Positions 17,350 to 26,202 of a stretch of 64,000 nt of DNA are shown here, in pieces (the first letter of the stretch is position 1; the number at the start of each line of letters is the position of its first letter). The DNA lies in NCBI GenBank assembly GCA_963745205.1, contig CAVUWX010000005.1, positions 62,001-126,000 on the forward strand. Direction: 5' to 3'. The stretch comes from Hyphomicrobium_A sp963745205. Lineage in GTDB: Bacteria > Pseudomonadota > Alphaproteobacteria > Rhizobiales > Hyphomicrobiaceae. The translations under genes and the position numbers were made by a program. Below the pieces are notes generated by a model. It did no database searches, was not told where the DNA came from, and worked only from the letters and a program-made list of their open reading frames with translations.

Positions 17350-18753
17350 ATGCAGGCATTTCGCGCGCCCGCGCGGCCCCGCGGGGCGCAGATTGCCAAC
17401 TGCCGAGAGAGCGTATGCAGTCGCCGGGCCGCGGGCGTGATGGGGCTCGTCGTCTCACTGGTGCTGCTGGCGATCCCAGCCTACGCCCAAGCCGCGCAAA
17501 CGAATTGGTGGGAAAGCATCACCGGCTTCGGTACGCCCGACTACACGGGGCGCCGCAATGACGATTATGAGCGCGAGCGCGCTGCGCGCGCGAGCGAGCC
17601 GCTCGACGATCTGCGCCCAGACGCCACGCCCTGGCGCAGCGACGAGATGATCGCCGCGATAGAGGGAGCGATACAGCGCTATCAATCCATCGCCGCCGCC
17701 GGCGGGTGGCCGCTCGTTCCGCTCGGGCGCATGATGCGCGAAGGAGATGACGACGAGCGCGTACCGATCCTGCGCAAGCGCCTGCAGATGAGCGGCGATC
17801 TTGCGCGCCGGGGAGCGCCCTACAACAACTACACCTTCGACGAGGAGTTAACGCAGGCGGTGCGCCAGTTCCAGCGGCGCAATGGCCTGCGGCCTACGGG
17901 TCGCGTGGAGCGGTCGACCTATCCCGCGCTCAACATGACGACCGAGGATCGGCTTGCGCAGTTGCGGCTCAACCTCGGCCGCATCCGCGAGCTGATGTCC
18001 CAGCCGATCGCGGACCGCTACATCCTCGTCAACATCCCTGCCTTCCAGCTCGAGGCGGTGGATAAGTTCGAGGTTCAGCAGCGCCACCGCGTGATCGTCG
18101 GACGCACCGAGCGCCCATCGCCCTCGGTCAAGGCAAGCGTCCGAGCGCTCAATTTCTTCCCCTACTGGCGGGTGCCGGAGAGCGTCGCCCACCTCGACCT
18201 CATCCCGCACGTGATGAAGGAGCCAGGTTATCTTGGGCAGGAGAAGATCCGTGTCTTCTCAAGTATCGATGGCCCGGAGGTCGATCCGCAGGCGGTGGAC
18301 TGGGGCTCCGCAGAAGCGCAGAAATTGAAGTTCCGCCAGGATCCCGGACCCCAGAACGCGCTCGGCCTCGTCCGCATCGACATGCCGAACGACCAGAACG
18401 TCTACATGCACGACACGCCGATGAAGCCGCTCTTTGCCCAGCGGTCGCGCGCCTTCAGTGCAGGCTGCGTGCGCGTCGAGGACGTCTTCAACTTCGTCGA
18501 TTGGATCGCGCACTACGAGCCGGGCTGGGAGCCGGGGCGCGCCCAGCAGATCGTGGCGGCGGGCGAGCCCATCGATATCAATCTGACGCGGCCGATCCCG
18601 GTCTTTTTCACCTACATCACTGCCTGGGCCGAGCGCGATGGAACAGTAGTATTCCGTCCCGACCTCTACGGGCGCGACGGCAGCGTGGACACGACCGCGG
18701 AGATGGACCGCGACCCCAACGAGCCGCCGCCCGCGCCGACGCTCGCGCCTTAG
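17350..18753 (+). CDS. L,D-transpeptidase with peptidoglycan-binding domain, second paralogue
   Basis: The 467-residue protein resembles the 7348-8628 enzyme throughout: a signal segment (GLVVSLVLLAIPAYAQA), a peptidoglycan-binding domain (AVRQFQRRNGLRPTGRVERST) and a YkuD domain with YMHDTPMKPLFAQ and SAGCVRVED, the nucleophile being the cysteine near residue 371. It should modify cross-links in periplasmic peptidoglycan. The ATG at 17350 is preferred because AGGACGG lies just upstream; the longer frame starting at 17161 has no such signal and odd composition. The C-terminal Pro-rich tail is unlike the paralogue. Confidence 0.88.
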   Translation: MQAFRAPARPRGAQIANCRESVCSRRAAGVMGLVVSLVLLAIPAYAQAAQTNWWESITGFGTPDYTGRRNDDYERERAARASEPLDDLRPDATPWRSDEMIAAIEGAIQRYQSIAAAGGWPLVPLGRMMREGDDDERVPILRKRLQMSGDLARRGAPYNNYTFDEELTQAVRQFQRRNGLRPTGRVERSTYPALNMTTEDRLAQLRLNLGRIRELMSQPIADRYILVNIPAFQLEAVDKFEVQQRHRVIVGRTERPSPSVKASVRALNFFPYWRVPESVAHLDLIPHVMKEPGYLGQEKIRVFSSIDGPEVDPQAVDWGSAEAQKLKFRQDPGPQNALGLVRIDMPNDQNVYMHDTPMKPLFAQRSRAFSAGCVRVEDVFNFVDWIAHYEPGWEPGRAQQIVAAGEPIDINLTRPIPVFFTYITAWAERDGTVVFRPDLYGRDGSVDTTAEMDRDPNEPPPAPTLAP

Positions 18754-18872
18754 CTCGGCCGGCCAGCGAACGACCACGCGGGCTCGCCGAGCGGCCTGCC
18801 GCCCCTATATCGAGGCGGCCGTGCATCCCTATATGATGACTTGGGCCCAACTCTCGCATTCGCGTTGTCTCC

Positions 18873-19967
18873 ATGAGCTGGTCGATAAAGCTGTTCACGC
18901 TCGGCGGCACTGCCGTCCGCATGCACCTGACCTTCCCGCTGCTGATTGTCTGGATCGCCGTGATCGAGTGGCAGCGCGGCACCCCGCAGGATGCTGCGCG
19001 TGGCGTGCTGTTCATCCTCGTGCTGTTCGCGTGCGTCGTGCTGCACGAGTTCGGGCACATTTGGGCCGCCCGCCGCTACGGCATTCGTACGCCCGACGTC
19101 ACTCTGCTCCCCATCGGCGGCGTCGCCTCCATGGAGCGCATGCCGGAAAAGCCGGCGCAGGAGATCGCGGTGGCGCTCGCGGGGCCGGCCGTCAATGCGG
19201 CGATCGCCTTCGTCATTCTTGTCGGGCTGCGGCTCGATGCTTCGGGGCTGTCCTTCGGGGCGATCCAGGGAAGCTTCCTGGCGCAGATAGCTGCTGCTAA
19301 TCTGGTGCTGCTCATATTCAACCTCGTTCCGGCATTTCCAATGGACGGCGGTCGCGTGCTGCGTGGCGTGCTGGCGATCTGGCTCGGCTTCGGGCGCGCT
19401 ACGCAAGTAGCCGCGCGGATCGGCCAGGGCTTGGCCATCGTGCTCGCTGCCGTTGGCTTCATGGGCAATCCGTTGCTCGTGCTGATCGCCATCTTCATCT
19501 TCGCAGCCGCGGGCGGCGAGGCGCGCTATGTCAAGCTGCGCGAGCTGGCGCGCGGGCGCTCCGTTACCGATGCGATGATCGCGCCGCTCGAGACGCTCAG
19601 CGTAATGGCGACGGCTGATGATGCGGCTGCGCTCTTGGCGCGCACGGCGCAGCGCGAGGTGCCGGTGCTCGACGGAGCGGCGCGCCTGCGCGGCGTGGTG
19701 GTGCGCGGGAGCATCCTCGATGCGGTCAAGCGCAATCGCGGCGCGACGCCGGTGCTGGAGTTGATGTCAGGCGATGTCCCGACGGTGGCGCAATCCACCG
19801 GCCTCGAAACGGCGATTCCGCTGCTCTTCGCTTCGCGCGCCCGATGTATTGGCGTCGTCGATACTGCGGGGCGGTTTGTCGGCTATCTCACGCCGGAGAG
19901 CGTCGGCGAGCGGCTCGCGGTGCGATTAGGACCCGAGAAGCGCTCGTTGGGCTGGATCCGCGGGTAG
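18873..19967 (+). CDS. Site-2 protease family (M50) intramembrane metalloprotease with CBS domains
   Basis: The 364-residue membrane protein has the zinc motif HEFGH at residues 58-62 and the third ligand region LVPAFPMDGGR near residues 151-161, both within hydrophobic segments. From about residue 235 two CBS repeats follow (VTDAMIAPLETLSVMATADDAAALL and LMSGDVPTVAQSTGLETAIPLL). This is the Rip-like subgroup of intramembrane proteases in which CBS domains may sense adenine nucleotides. Substrates cannot be read from the sequence; anti-sigma factors are common targets in the family. It stands alone, convergent with the cytochrome operon downstream. Confidence 0.92.
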   Translation: MSWSIKLFTLGGTAVRMHLTFPLLIVWIAVIEWQRGTPQDAARGVLFILVLFACVVLHEFGHIWAARRYGIRTPDVTLLPIGGVASMERMPEKPAQEIAVALAGPAVNAAIAFVILVGLRLDASGLSFGAIQGSFLAQIAAANLVLLIFNLVPAFPMDGGRVLRGVLAIWLGFGRATQVAARIGQGLAIVLAAVGFMGNPLLVLIAIFIFAAAGGEARYVKLRELARGRSVTDAMIAPLETLSVMATADDAAALLARTAQREVPVLDGAARLRGVVVRGSILDAVKRNRGATPVLELMSGDVPTVAQSTGLETAIPLLFASRARCIGVVDTAGRFVGYLTPESVGERLAVRLGPEKRSLGWIRG

Positions 19968-19992
19968 GACGATGCCAGGCGCGTGGACGCGC

Positions 19993-20325
19993 CTACCGGT
20001 CCCCTTCGCGCAGCGACATGATGAAGACCGCGAGCCGGGCCTTCTCCTCTTGCGACAGATGGTGGTTCGGCATCGTGGGCGGTGCGATCTTGAGCCAGCT
20101 TGCAATTCCATCGACGGATTGCCCCGGCCGGTTGGCGACCGCGCGAAAGCTAGGGATACCGGAGTGCCCGCTTTTTTCCCCCTGGCCGGGCTGCATGTGG
20201 CAGCCCGCGCACAGGCGCTGCGCCAAGTCGCGCCCTTCTTCGACATCGGAGCGCGCCCATGCCGAGCAGAACGGTAGGCCGATAGCCACCGCCGCAACGG
20301 GGAGCAACAGGATACGTTTAACCAT
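19993..20325 (-). CDS. Class I cytochrome c, periplasmic
   Basis: The 110-residue protein has a signal peptide (MVKRILLLPVAAVAIGL up to CSAWAR), one haem c motif CAGCH and a distal methionine candidate in PPTMPNHHLS. It is a small electron carrier of the periplasm. The ATG at 20325 has GGAG nine bases upstream. It is the last gene of a three-gene minus-strand unit with a flavin reductase-like protein and another cytochrome c, so the three may form one short electron-transfer path; the donor and acceptor are unknown. Confidence 0.88.
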   Translation of the reverse strand: MVKRILLLPVAAVAIGLPFCSAWARSDVEEGRDLAQRLCAGCHMQPGQGEKSGHSGIPSFRAVANRPGQSVDGIASWLKIAPPTMPNHHLSQEEKARLAVFIMSLREGDR

Positions 20326-20364
20326 CGGGGTTTTCTCCACTTTCGGTTAGCGTCGCCAGGGCAG

Positions 20365-20895
20365 TTAGCGCATCCGCGATTTTAGCCTGATGACCTTTCC
20401 ATCGACGATGAACGTGCCGTAGCCGCGATGATGGATCGTCTTCGCGTCCTTCCAGTTGGGATCAACCCAAGCCTTCACCACCTCGAGTATGAAGAGGTTG
20501 TACTTGTCGACGAGGCGCGTCTCGACCACCCGGCATTCCAGATTGGCGAAGCACTGCGCCAGCAGTGGCGCTGCAACGCGCTCGGCCCGCTTCGCGTTAA
20601 GCCGAAACGCCGCAAATTTGTCGACGTCACGGCCCGAGCAGTTTCCAATTTTGACCACCTGATCGGCGATTTCAACCGAGGGTATCGCGATCACGCACTC
20701 TTTCGTTTTTCGAAGCGCCGCGAAGCTGTGGTCACCGCTGCTGACAACACAGGCGACGAGCGGCGGTTCGAAGTCGACCATCATATGCCAGGACATAGTC
20801 ATCACGTTTGCCGTGCCGCCGCTCGCCGTGGCGAGCAGGACCACCGGACCGGGCTCGAGCAACTGATAGACCTTCGATAGCGGCAGTACTTTCAT
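20365..20895 (-). CDS. Flavin reductase-like FMN-binding protein
   Basis: The 176-residue protein belongs to the flavin reductase-like, FMN-binding split-barrel family. It shows PGPVVLLATASGGTANVMTMSWHMMVDFEPPLVACVVSSGDHSF at the N terminus, where FMN binds, and LECRVVETRLVDKYNLFILEVVKAWVD toward the end. It lacks a signal peptide and so should be cytoplasmic. It overlaps the upstream cytochrome gene by four bases (ATGA) and is followed by a second cytochrome, an unusual sandwich of a cytoplasmic flavoprotein between two exported cytochromes. Confidence 0.85.
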   Translation of the reverse strand: MKVLPLSKVYQLLEPGPVVLLATASGGTANVMTMSWHMMVDFEPPLVACVVSSGDHSFAALRKTKECVIAIPSVEIADQVVKIGNCSGRDVDKFAAFRLNAKRAERVAAPLLAQCFANLECRVVETRLVDKYNLFILEVVKAWVDPNWKDAKTIHHRGYGTFIVDGKVIRLKSRMR

Positions 20896-21263
20896 GGCGA
20901 TGATGGCTTGAGGCTCATGATGTAGCCGACCACCGCGTCGATCATCTCATCGCTGAGCCCGGGATCGGGCATCGTGTAGGGCTTATCCTCGGTGCGATGC
21001 GCGGTATGCAGGAAGGCGGTCAAGGATGCGGCCGTCGTGTCGGGGCGCGTGGCAATCGCGGCAAAATCGGGCCCGGGAGCCCGCAGTATCGGCGAATACT
21101 CCTGATCGGGTCCGGTCACGTGGCAAATCCAGCAGATCTTGTCGGCGATCTCGCGTCCGCGCTGAACCTGGGCAGTCTCCGCTTGTGATACCTCCCTAGC
21201 GCCGAGTTGTCCGCTGGGAGGCAGCAGGGAGAGCCCAACGGCAGCGATAATTGCGACCCGCAC
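20892..21263 (-). CDS. Class I cytochrome c, periplasmic
   Basis: The 123-residue protein has a signal peptide, one haem c motif CWICH, and a candidate axial methionine in KPYTMPDPGLSDEMIDAVVGYIMSL. I chose a GTG start at 21263 because GGAGG lies seven to eight bases upstream; the longer frame would put this ribosome site inside the coding region. It is the first gene of the cytochrome - flavin reductase - cytochrome unit. It resembles the 19993-20325 cytochrome only in domain type. Confidence 0.85.
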   Translation of the reverse strand: MRVAIIAAVGLSLLPPSGQLGAREVSQAETAQVQRGREIADKICWICHVTGPDQEYSPILRAPGPDFAAIATRPDTTAASLTAFLHTAHRTEDKPYTMPDPGLSDEMIDAVVGYIMSLKPSSP

Positions 21264-21531
21264 TGTCAGTTCCTCCACTCGCCAACGTTGCGCCGCGGCC
21301 TTGGGTGCATATGCGCTGCCGCTTCGGCGGGCATATCGGCCATAATTCTTTCCGTGGCGGCGTACCGATTACGAACCGGAGCCGCCGCTTCCGTCGTTGA
21401 TTCAGCTCAAGGCGGAGGCGCAAGTCGCATCTAATTTCGCGGGGGCTTTGCTTTAGTCTCGTTGTGATCGCGCGGCGCGCTACGATGCGTTGGGGGCCTT
21501 GGTCATCGACCCGACGAGGGGATGCGCACGC

Positions 21532-22809
21532 ATGCGACTTCGAGAACCGGGGGCGGGGACCCTGCACAGGATTTGGCAGGCGCTCGGGCCTGGACTGATC
21601 ACCGGCGCCGCCGATGACGATCCGAGCGGAATTGCAACCTACTCGCAAGCTGGCGCGCAATTCGGATACGCGCTCGCCTGGACGATGTTGCTGACGCTGC
21701 CGTTCATGGTGGCGATCCAGATCATCAGCGCGTGCATCGGCTGGCGGACGGGCAGGGGGTTGGCGCGAAATATTGGGCGCGAGCTTCCGGCGCCCGTCCT
21801 CTATGCGCTCGTCTTGCTACTGGTGATTGCCAACACCATCAACATAGCTGCGGACCTTGCCGCCATGGGCGAGGCCCTCCGGCTCGCCGTGAACGGACCT
21901 GCGCTGCTCTATGCCATTTTGTTCGGCCTCGGGTGCCTCATCGCAGAAGTGTTCATCCCGTATCATCGCTATGCTGGCTACTTGAAGCTGCTTACGTCGG
22001 TGTTGCTCGTGTACGTGGCGGCGGCTTTCAGCCTTCACATTGCATGGGGCACCGTCCTCGGCTCCCTATTGGTCCCGACCGTCTCTCTCGACCATCAGCT
22101 CCTCCTCGTGATTGTCGCCATCTTCGGCACGACCATCAGCCCCTACCTCTTCTTCTGGCAGGCCTCGCAAGAAGCCGAGGACTCGCGGCTCAGCCATCGC
22201 GGGCGCCACGCGTCATCGGCGCTTTCGCGCAGGGATTTCTTCTCCCGCATCTCGTTCGATACCTGGATCGGGATGGCCTTCTCCAATCTCATCGCCTTCT
22301 TCATCATCGTGACCACGGCGGCGACGCTGCACGCCAATGGCATCACCAACATCGAGACGGCCTCGCAAGCCGCCGAGGCTCTGCGTCCGATTGCTGGCGA
22401 CCTGACTTTCGCGCTGTTTGCTGCCGGGATCATCGGCACCGGCCTGCTCGCGGTGCCGGTGCTCGCCGGATCCGCCGCCTATGCGGTCGCCGATGCTTTT
22501 GGCTTGCGCGGTAGCCTCGAGCTCCCAGCCGGACGTGCACTAGGTTTTTACGCCATTGTCGGGGCTGCGACGCTCGCAGGTGCTGGGCTCAGCCTCAGCA
22601 ACATCGATCCAGTCGCGATGTTGTTCTGGACTGCCGTAATCAACGGAATTGTTGCGGTGCCGATCATGGCGGCCATGATGGTATTGGTCTCGAGCCCCCG
22701 CACCAAGCTGACGCTTGCTCTGCCGCCATGGGTGACGCTTCTGGGATGGGCTGCGACCGGACTTATGGCGCTTACTGTTGGACTGCTTACCTGGTCGAGC
22801 TGGCCATAG
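21532..22809 (+). CDS. Nramp-family divalent metal transporter
   Basis: The 425-residue protein has about eleven hydrophobic segments and an Nramp-like helix 1 motif GLITGAADDDPSGIATYSQAG. The usual DPGN metal site reads DPSG here, so the ion preference may differ from manganese/iron transporters; NRAMP-related branches with altered motifs exist. The helix 6 region is AALFAAGIIGTG-like (FALFAAGIIGTGLLAVPVLAG). An acidic-to-basic cytoplasmic loop rich in Arg and Ser lies near residue 215. The ATG at 21532 is favoured over an upstream TTG. It is the last core gene before the tRNA-Asn junction. Confidence 0.85.
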   Translation: MRLREPGAGTLHRIWQALGPGLITGAADDDPSGIATYSQAGAQFGYALAWTMLLTLPFMVAIQIISACIGWRTGRGLARNIGRELPAPVLYALVLLLVIANTINIAADLAAMGEALRLAVNGPALLYAILFGLGCLIAEVFIPYHRYAGYLKLLTSVLLVYVAAAFSLHIAWGTVLGSLLVPTVSLDHQLLLVIVAIFGTTISPYLFFWQASQEAEDSRLSHRGRHASSALSRRDFFSRISFDTWIGMAFSNLIAFFIIVTTAATLHANGITNIETASQAAEALRPIAGDLTFALFAAGIIGTGLLAVPVLAGSAAYAVADAFGLRGSLELPAGRALGFYAIVGAATLAGAGLSLSNIDPVAMLFWTAVINGIVAVPIMAAMMVLVSSPRTKLTLALPPWVTLLGWAATGLMALTVGLLTWSSWP

Positions 22810-22852
22810 GAGAGCCCTGCGCGTCACGAATCCGAATGGTGATTGGAAAAAT

Positions 22853-22897
22853 TGGCTCCGCGGGTAGGATTCGAACCTACGACCAACCGGTTAACAG
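22853..22897 (-). tRNA. 3' half of tRNA-Asn(GTT), attachment-site remnant
   Basis: Read on the minus strand the segment runs from CTGTTAA (Asn anticodon loop) through TGGTCGTAGGTTCGAATCCTAC to the acceptor end CCGCGGAGCCA. The T-arm pairs properly. The bases before the anticodon loop do not pair with the 3' anticodon strand, and no D-arm or 5' acceptor strand is present. It is therefore half a tRNA gene, the attL-type scar of an integration into tRNA-Asn. The intact gene is expected at the other end of the island and is not in this window. Confidence 0.85.
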
Positions 22898-23107
22898 ATA
22901 GTCCCCGCGCAGTCTGCTGCGACGGCATGCAAACCCGTGCGACGGCGAAGCTCTTGTTCCCAGTGGAAAACAGCGCGCAAGGCATCGCGACGTGTCCCAA
23001 CTTATTGCAGTCGAGCGCATGCAAATGTACCTAGCAGGTACGGATCGGCAGGGCCTCTGAGGGTCCCTTTGGTCCGTCGAGTGCGGCGTATTGGTACGGG
23101 GACCAGC

Positions 23108-24316
23108 ATGCCACAACTCTCGCTGACGGACCGCTTCGCGGCCGGCGCAAGGTCCGCCCAGATACAGACGGATTATTTTGACGATAAGGTCCCCGGCCTG
23201 GCGCTGCGCGTCTCAAACAATGCCCGAAAGACGTGGTCTTTCCTTTTCACCTCACCAAGAGACGGCAAGCGGGCGCGGATGACGCTCGGGGGATATCCCC
23301 AGACGAGCCTCTCACAGGCCCGTACGCTTGCCCTAGAGGCGCGAGGCCATCTCGAGGAGGGGTATGACCCCCGCGATGTGCGAACGGCCCAGGCGGCCGG
23401 AGCGATGACTCTGACGGCCCTTATCGAGAGTTACCTCGAGAAGCATGTCCGCCCGAGCCTGAGAAGTGCAAGGGAGATTGAGCGGCGGCTGGCCAGAAAC
23501 GTTACCCCGCTCATAGGCGATGTGCAGGTCGGAGAGCTGCACAGACGGGACATCAACCGCATCGTCGATCCGGTCTTGAAGCGTGAACGCCGGGTTGAGG
23601 CCGGGCGGGTGTTCGAGGATGTGCGCGCCTTACTCCGATGGGCCGTCGCCCGCGGCGATCTCGACCGGAACCCGATGGACGGGATGAAGAAGCCGAACGG
23701 ATCGGCGCCTCGCGAGCGAGTTCTATGTGACGACGAGATCCGCACCCTGTGGAACGGCTTACCTACAATGCTGGCGCGCTCCAGGGCTTGCCAGCGCGTC
23801 GTCAAACTCTGCTTGGTTACGGCGCAACGCGTCGGCGAGGTAGCCGGGATGGCGGTCGCCGAACTCGACCTTGAGAATGCCACTTGGACGATACCGGCGG
23901 CGCGCTCAAAGAATAAGCGACCCCATAGAGTGCCGCTCTCGACGCTAGCGATTGAGATCATTTGCGAGGCTCTAATAGATGCCGGGAGTGGCCCAGCGTT
24001 CGTGTTTCCTAACGAGGCCGGTGACGCCGGGCTTACTGGCCGGGTGGTGGCCCGAACAATTGTCAGGGCGCGAGGTCGTATCGGCCTCCCCCATTGGACG
24101 ATGCACGACTTGCGCCGGACCGCTCTCTCAAATTTCGCCAAGCTCGGCATATGGCCGATAGTTGCGGGTGCGGTGGCGAACCACACAAGCGTCACCAGAG
24201 CGACCGTCACGCTCGCGGTTTATACCCAATACTCCTACGAGAAAGAAAAGCGCGAAACGCTTGAAGTGTGGGCGAAGCATCTGGCCATTATCTTGGTGTC
24301 GGGACGGGCAAGCTGA
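23108..24316 (+). CDS. int: Tyrosine recombinase (P4-type integrase)
   Basis: The 402-residue integrase has an N-terminal Arm/DUF4102-like domain (LTDRFAAGARSAQIQTDYFDDKVPGLALRVS, KRARMTLGGYPQTSLSQAR), a core-binding domain and the catalytic domain with Arg in TAQRVGEVAGM, HDLRRTALSNF and a Tyr in the VYTQYSY stretch. It lies 210 bases from the tRNA-Asn half-gene and should catalyse integration there. The ATG at 23108 begins the family-like N terminus. Its stop overlaps the next gene (TGATG), so the two are coupled. Confidence 0.93.
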   Translation: MPQLSLTDRFAAGARSAQIQTDYFDDKVPGLALRVSNNARKTWSFLFTSPRDGKRARMTLGGYPQTSLSQARTLALEARGHLEEGYDPRDVRTAQAAGAMTLTALIESYLEKHVRPSLRSAREIERRLARNVTPLIGDVQVGELHRRDINRIVDPVLKRERRVEAGRVFEDVRALLRWAVARGDLDRNPMDGMKKPNGSAPRERVLCDDEIRTLWNGLPTMLARSRACQRVVKLCLVTAQRVGEVAGMAVAELDLENATWTIPAARSKNKRPHRVPLSTLAIEIICEALIDAGSGPAFVFPNEAGDAGLTGRVVARTIVRARGRIGLPHWTMHDLRRTALSNFAKLGIWPIVAGAVANHTSVTRATVTLAVYTQYSYEKEKRETLEVWAKHLAIILVSGRAS

Positions 24317-24882
24317 TGGCCCCGGCAGAGCTGCGCGCAATCGAATACGCCGCGTTTGCCCTATCGTGGCGGGCAGGTCACTTTCGAGCCTACTTCCAAG
24401 AGGCGGAGGTGGCGCTCGTTTTGTGCCACTACAAAGAGATCAACCAGAGAGCCCTTGTTTCGCTTGCGCGATCCGGGCACGCTGCCGCGCATACCAGTCT
24501 ATGCGCAATGGCAAACTTTCTTACGGGAATTGACGATCCGCTGCCGCTCTGGCTCCAAGACTATGTTCTTTTTGCAGCACAGGTTGGCGAGGGCCGCAGA
24601 GAACGAGGGCGTGACGCGCAGGAGAACTTTCTTCGCGATGCTGCTATCGGACAAGCGGTGGCAATGGTCACGGATGCATTCGACCTCCGGCCCACACGAA
24701 ATGCTGCGACGTCTGCAGAATGTGGGTGCTCGATCGTTGCCGAAGCCCTGGCAAGGCACTTCAATGTGCACATGACGGAAGCTAACGTTGTTTCAATCTG
24801 GCGCCGGACAGTCGAGCGGGAGATATCCAGGTGCCGCGACTTGGACGAAAGAGACCTGTTGCCGCTGGACCCTGCGTTTTAA
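24316..24882 (+). CDS. Hypothetical protein coupled to the integrase
   Basis: The 188-residue protein is not recognised. It is acidic-to-neutral, mostly helical in appearance and cysteine-containing (LCHYKEIN, ECGCSIV), without signal peptide or membrane segments. Its start codon shares a base with the integrase stop (TGATG), so it is translated together with int and probably assists the element. The lower GC content fits the mobile element around it. A role as an excision or regulatory partner is a guess. Confidence 0.7.
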   Translation: MAPAELRAIEYAAFALSWRAGHFRAYFQEAEVALVLCHYKEINQRALVSLARSGHAAAHTSLCAMANFLTGIDDPLPLWLQDYVLFAAQVGEGRRERGRDAQENFLRDAAIGQAVAMVTDAFDLRPTRNAATSAECGCSIVAEALARHFNVHMTEANVVSIWRRTVEREISRCRDLDERDLLPLDPAF

Positions 24883-24966
24883 GCAAATCACTTTTTGCCT
24901 CATACGACAAAGCCGATTGCGGTGTGTATCTCCGGACTGCTTCCGTTAGCAGCGAAGGAGAACGCG

Positions 24967-25185
24967 ATGGGTAGTGACGATCTTCTTGACCGCCGGGGCG
25001 CCTGCGCATTCTTCGGAGGCGTGCGCCCCATACATTTTGCGACGCTCTATCGCGGGATAGAGGCCGGCCGTTATCCGAAGCCGGTCAGGGTCTCCCCGAA
25101 CACATCGAGATGGCTCCGGTCCGAGTGCCAGAGGGCTCTAGAGGCGTTGATTTCCGCGCGAGATGAGCGATCAGAAGCGCCATAA
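24967..25185 (+). CDS. AlpA-like helix-turn-helix regulator/excisionase
   Basis: The 72-residue protein has the MerR/AlpA-type DNA-binding layout: DLLDRRGACAFFGG, then HFATLYRGIEAGRYPKPVRVSPNTSRWLRSE. The PKPVR-x-SPNTSRW element is the wing typical of AlpA proteins that activate or excise P4-like elements. AAGGAG precedes the ATG at 24967. Its place between int and the primase gene is the standard order in small integrative elements. Confidence 0.8.
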   Translation: MGSDDLLDRRGACAFFGGVRPIHFATLYRGIEAGRYPKPVRVSPNTSRWLRSECQRALEALISARDERSEAP

Positions 25186-25302
25186 AAATCGCCGCGGGGA
25201 TGGGGTCCCCAACGGTGAAAAACAACTGAATCATGATGGGGGTCTTATTCATGCGTATTCGCGCCGAGATCAAGGCCGATGCCGCCATCGCCAGCAAGGA
25301 CG

Positions 25303-26202
25303 ATGGCGCAGATGCACACGACAACTCAATTCCGGCCTAAGGCCGCAGAGATCGCTCGAGCTCTTGAAGAGCGAACCGAAGAGGTCGCGCACGCTCTCCT
25401 TGGCTATCAATCCAGCAGAACGCGACGCGATATTCGCTGGGGTCGCAAGGGCTCGTTATGGGTAGGTCGCTTCGGCGAAGATCGCGGCCGCTGGTATGAC
25501 CATGAGCGCGGCGAGGGGGGCGATCTGCTCGATCTCATCGCTCGAGAACGCAACGTTCCGCTCAAGGTCGCGATGGCTATCGCCGCCGACATGCTCGGCA
25601 ACTTTTACGCTCCTCCTGCCCCGCGAATTGAAGTACCGAAGCGCAGAGATGTTGACGCTGTCGATCGGGTAGCGACGGCGCTGCGCCTGTGGCAGCAGTC
25701 CGTGCCCATCGATGGGACGCCAGCGGAGAAATATTTCGTCGTTGAACGTCGACTTGCTGTAGTCCGCTTGTCTCTAAAGCACGCACTACGCTGGCACAGC
25801 CGCATAGGCGCCATTGTAGCTTTGATGACCGACGCCGTGACGGGCGAAGCCATCGGCATCCACCGCACCTTTCTTAATCGATCGGGCAAGAAGCTCGATC
25901 GTCGCATGCTTGGCCGGCAAGGCGTCATCCGCGTGGCTCCGGATGAAATGGTGACTTCGGGCGTCGGTATCGCGGAGGGGCTCGAAGATACGTTGGCCGT
26001 GCTGCTGTCCGGTTGGTCGCCTGTTTGGGCCGCGACGAGCGCGGGCGCGATTGCGCGGCTGCCAATTCTCGCCGGCATTGAGTCAATCACGGTGTTCGCC
26101 GACGCGGACTTAACAGGCTTACGGGCAGCAGAAACCTGTTGTGAGCATTGGCGAGCCGAAGGTCGCGAGGCGCAAATCGCGGCTCCCGGGAGGCCCGCGT
26201 GA
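25303..26202 (+). CDS. Toprim-domain primase-like protein
   Basis: The 299-residue protein has an N-terminal zinc-ribbon-poor primase-like region (WGRKGSLWVGRFGEDRGRWYDHERGEGGDLLDLI) and a C-terminal Toprim domain (GVGIAEGLEDTLAVLL with the first acidic residue, then ITVFADADLTGLRAA with the DxD). Such proteins prime replication of phages and satellites. Several ATGs (25279, 25303, 25312) are possible starts. It overlaps the following ATPase gene by four bases (GTGA). A 29-codon open frame at 25251-25340 (MRIRAEIK) overlaps its beginning and may be a leader peptide. Confidence 0.82.
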   Translation: MAQMHTTTQFRPKAAEIARALEERTEEVAHALLGYQSSRTRRDIRWGRKGSLWVGRFGEDRGRWYDHERGEGGDLLDLIARERNVPLKVAMAIAADMLGNFYAPPAPRIEVPKRRDVDAVDRVATALRLWQQSVPIDGTPAEKYFVVERRLAVVRLSLKHALRWHSRIGAIVALMTDAVTGEAIGIHRTFLNRSGKKLDRRMLGRQGVIRVAPDEMVTSGVGIAEGLEDTLAVLLSGWSPVWAATSAGAIARLPILAGIESITVFADADLTGLRAAETCCEHWRAEGREAQIAAPGRPA

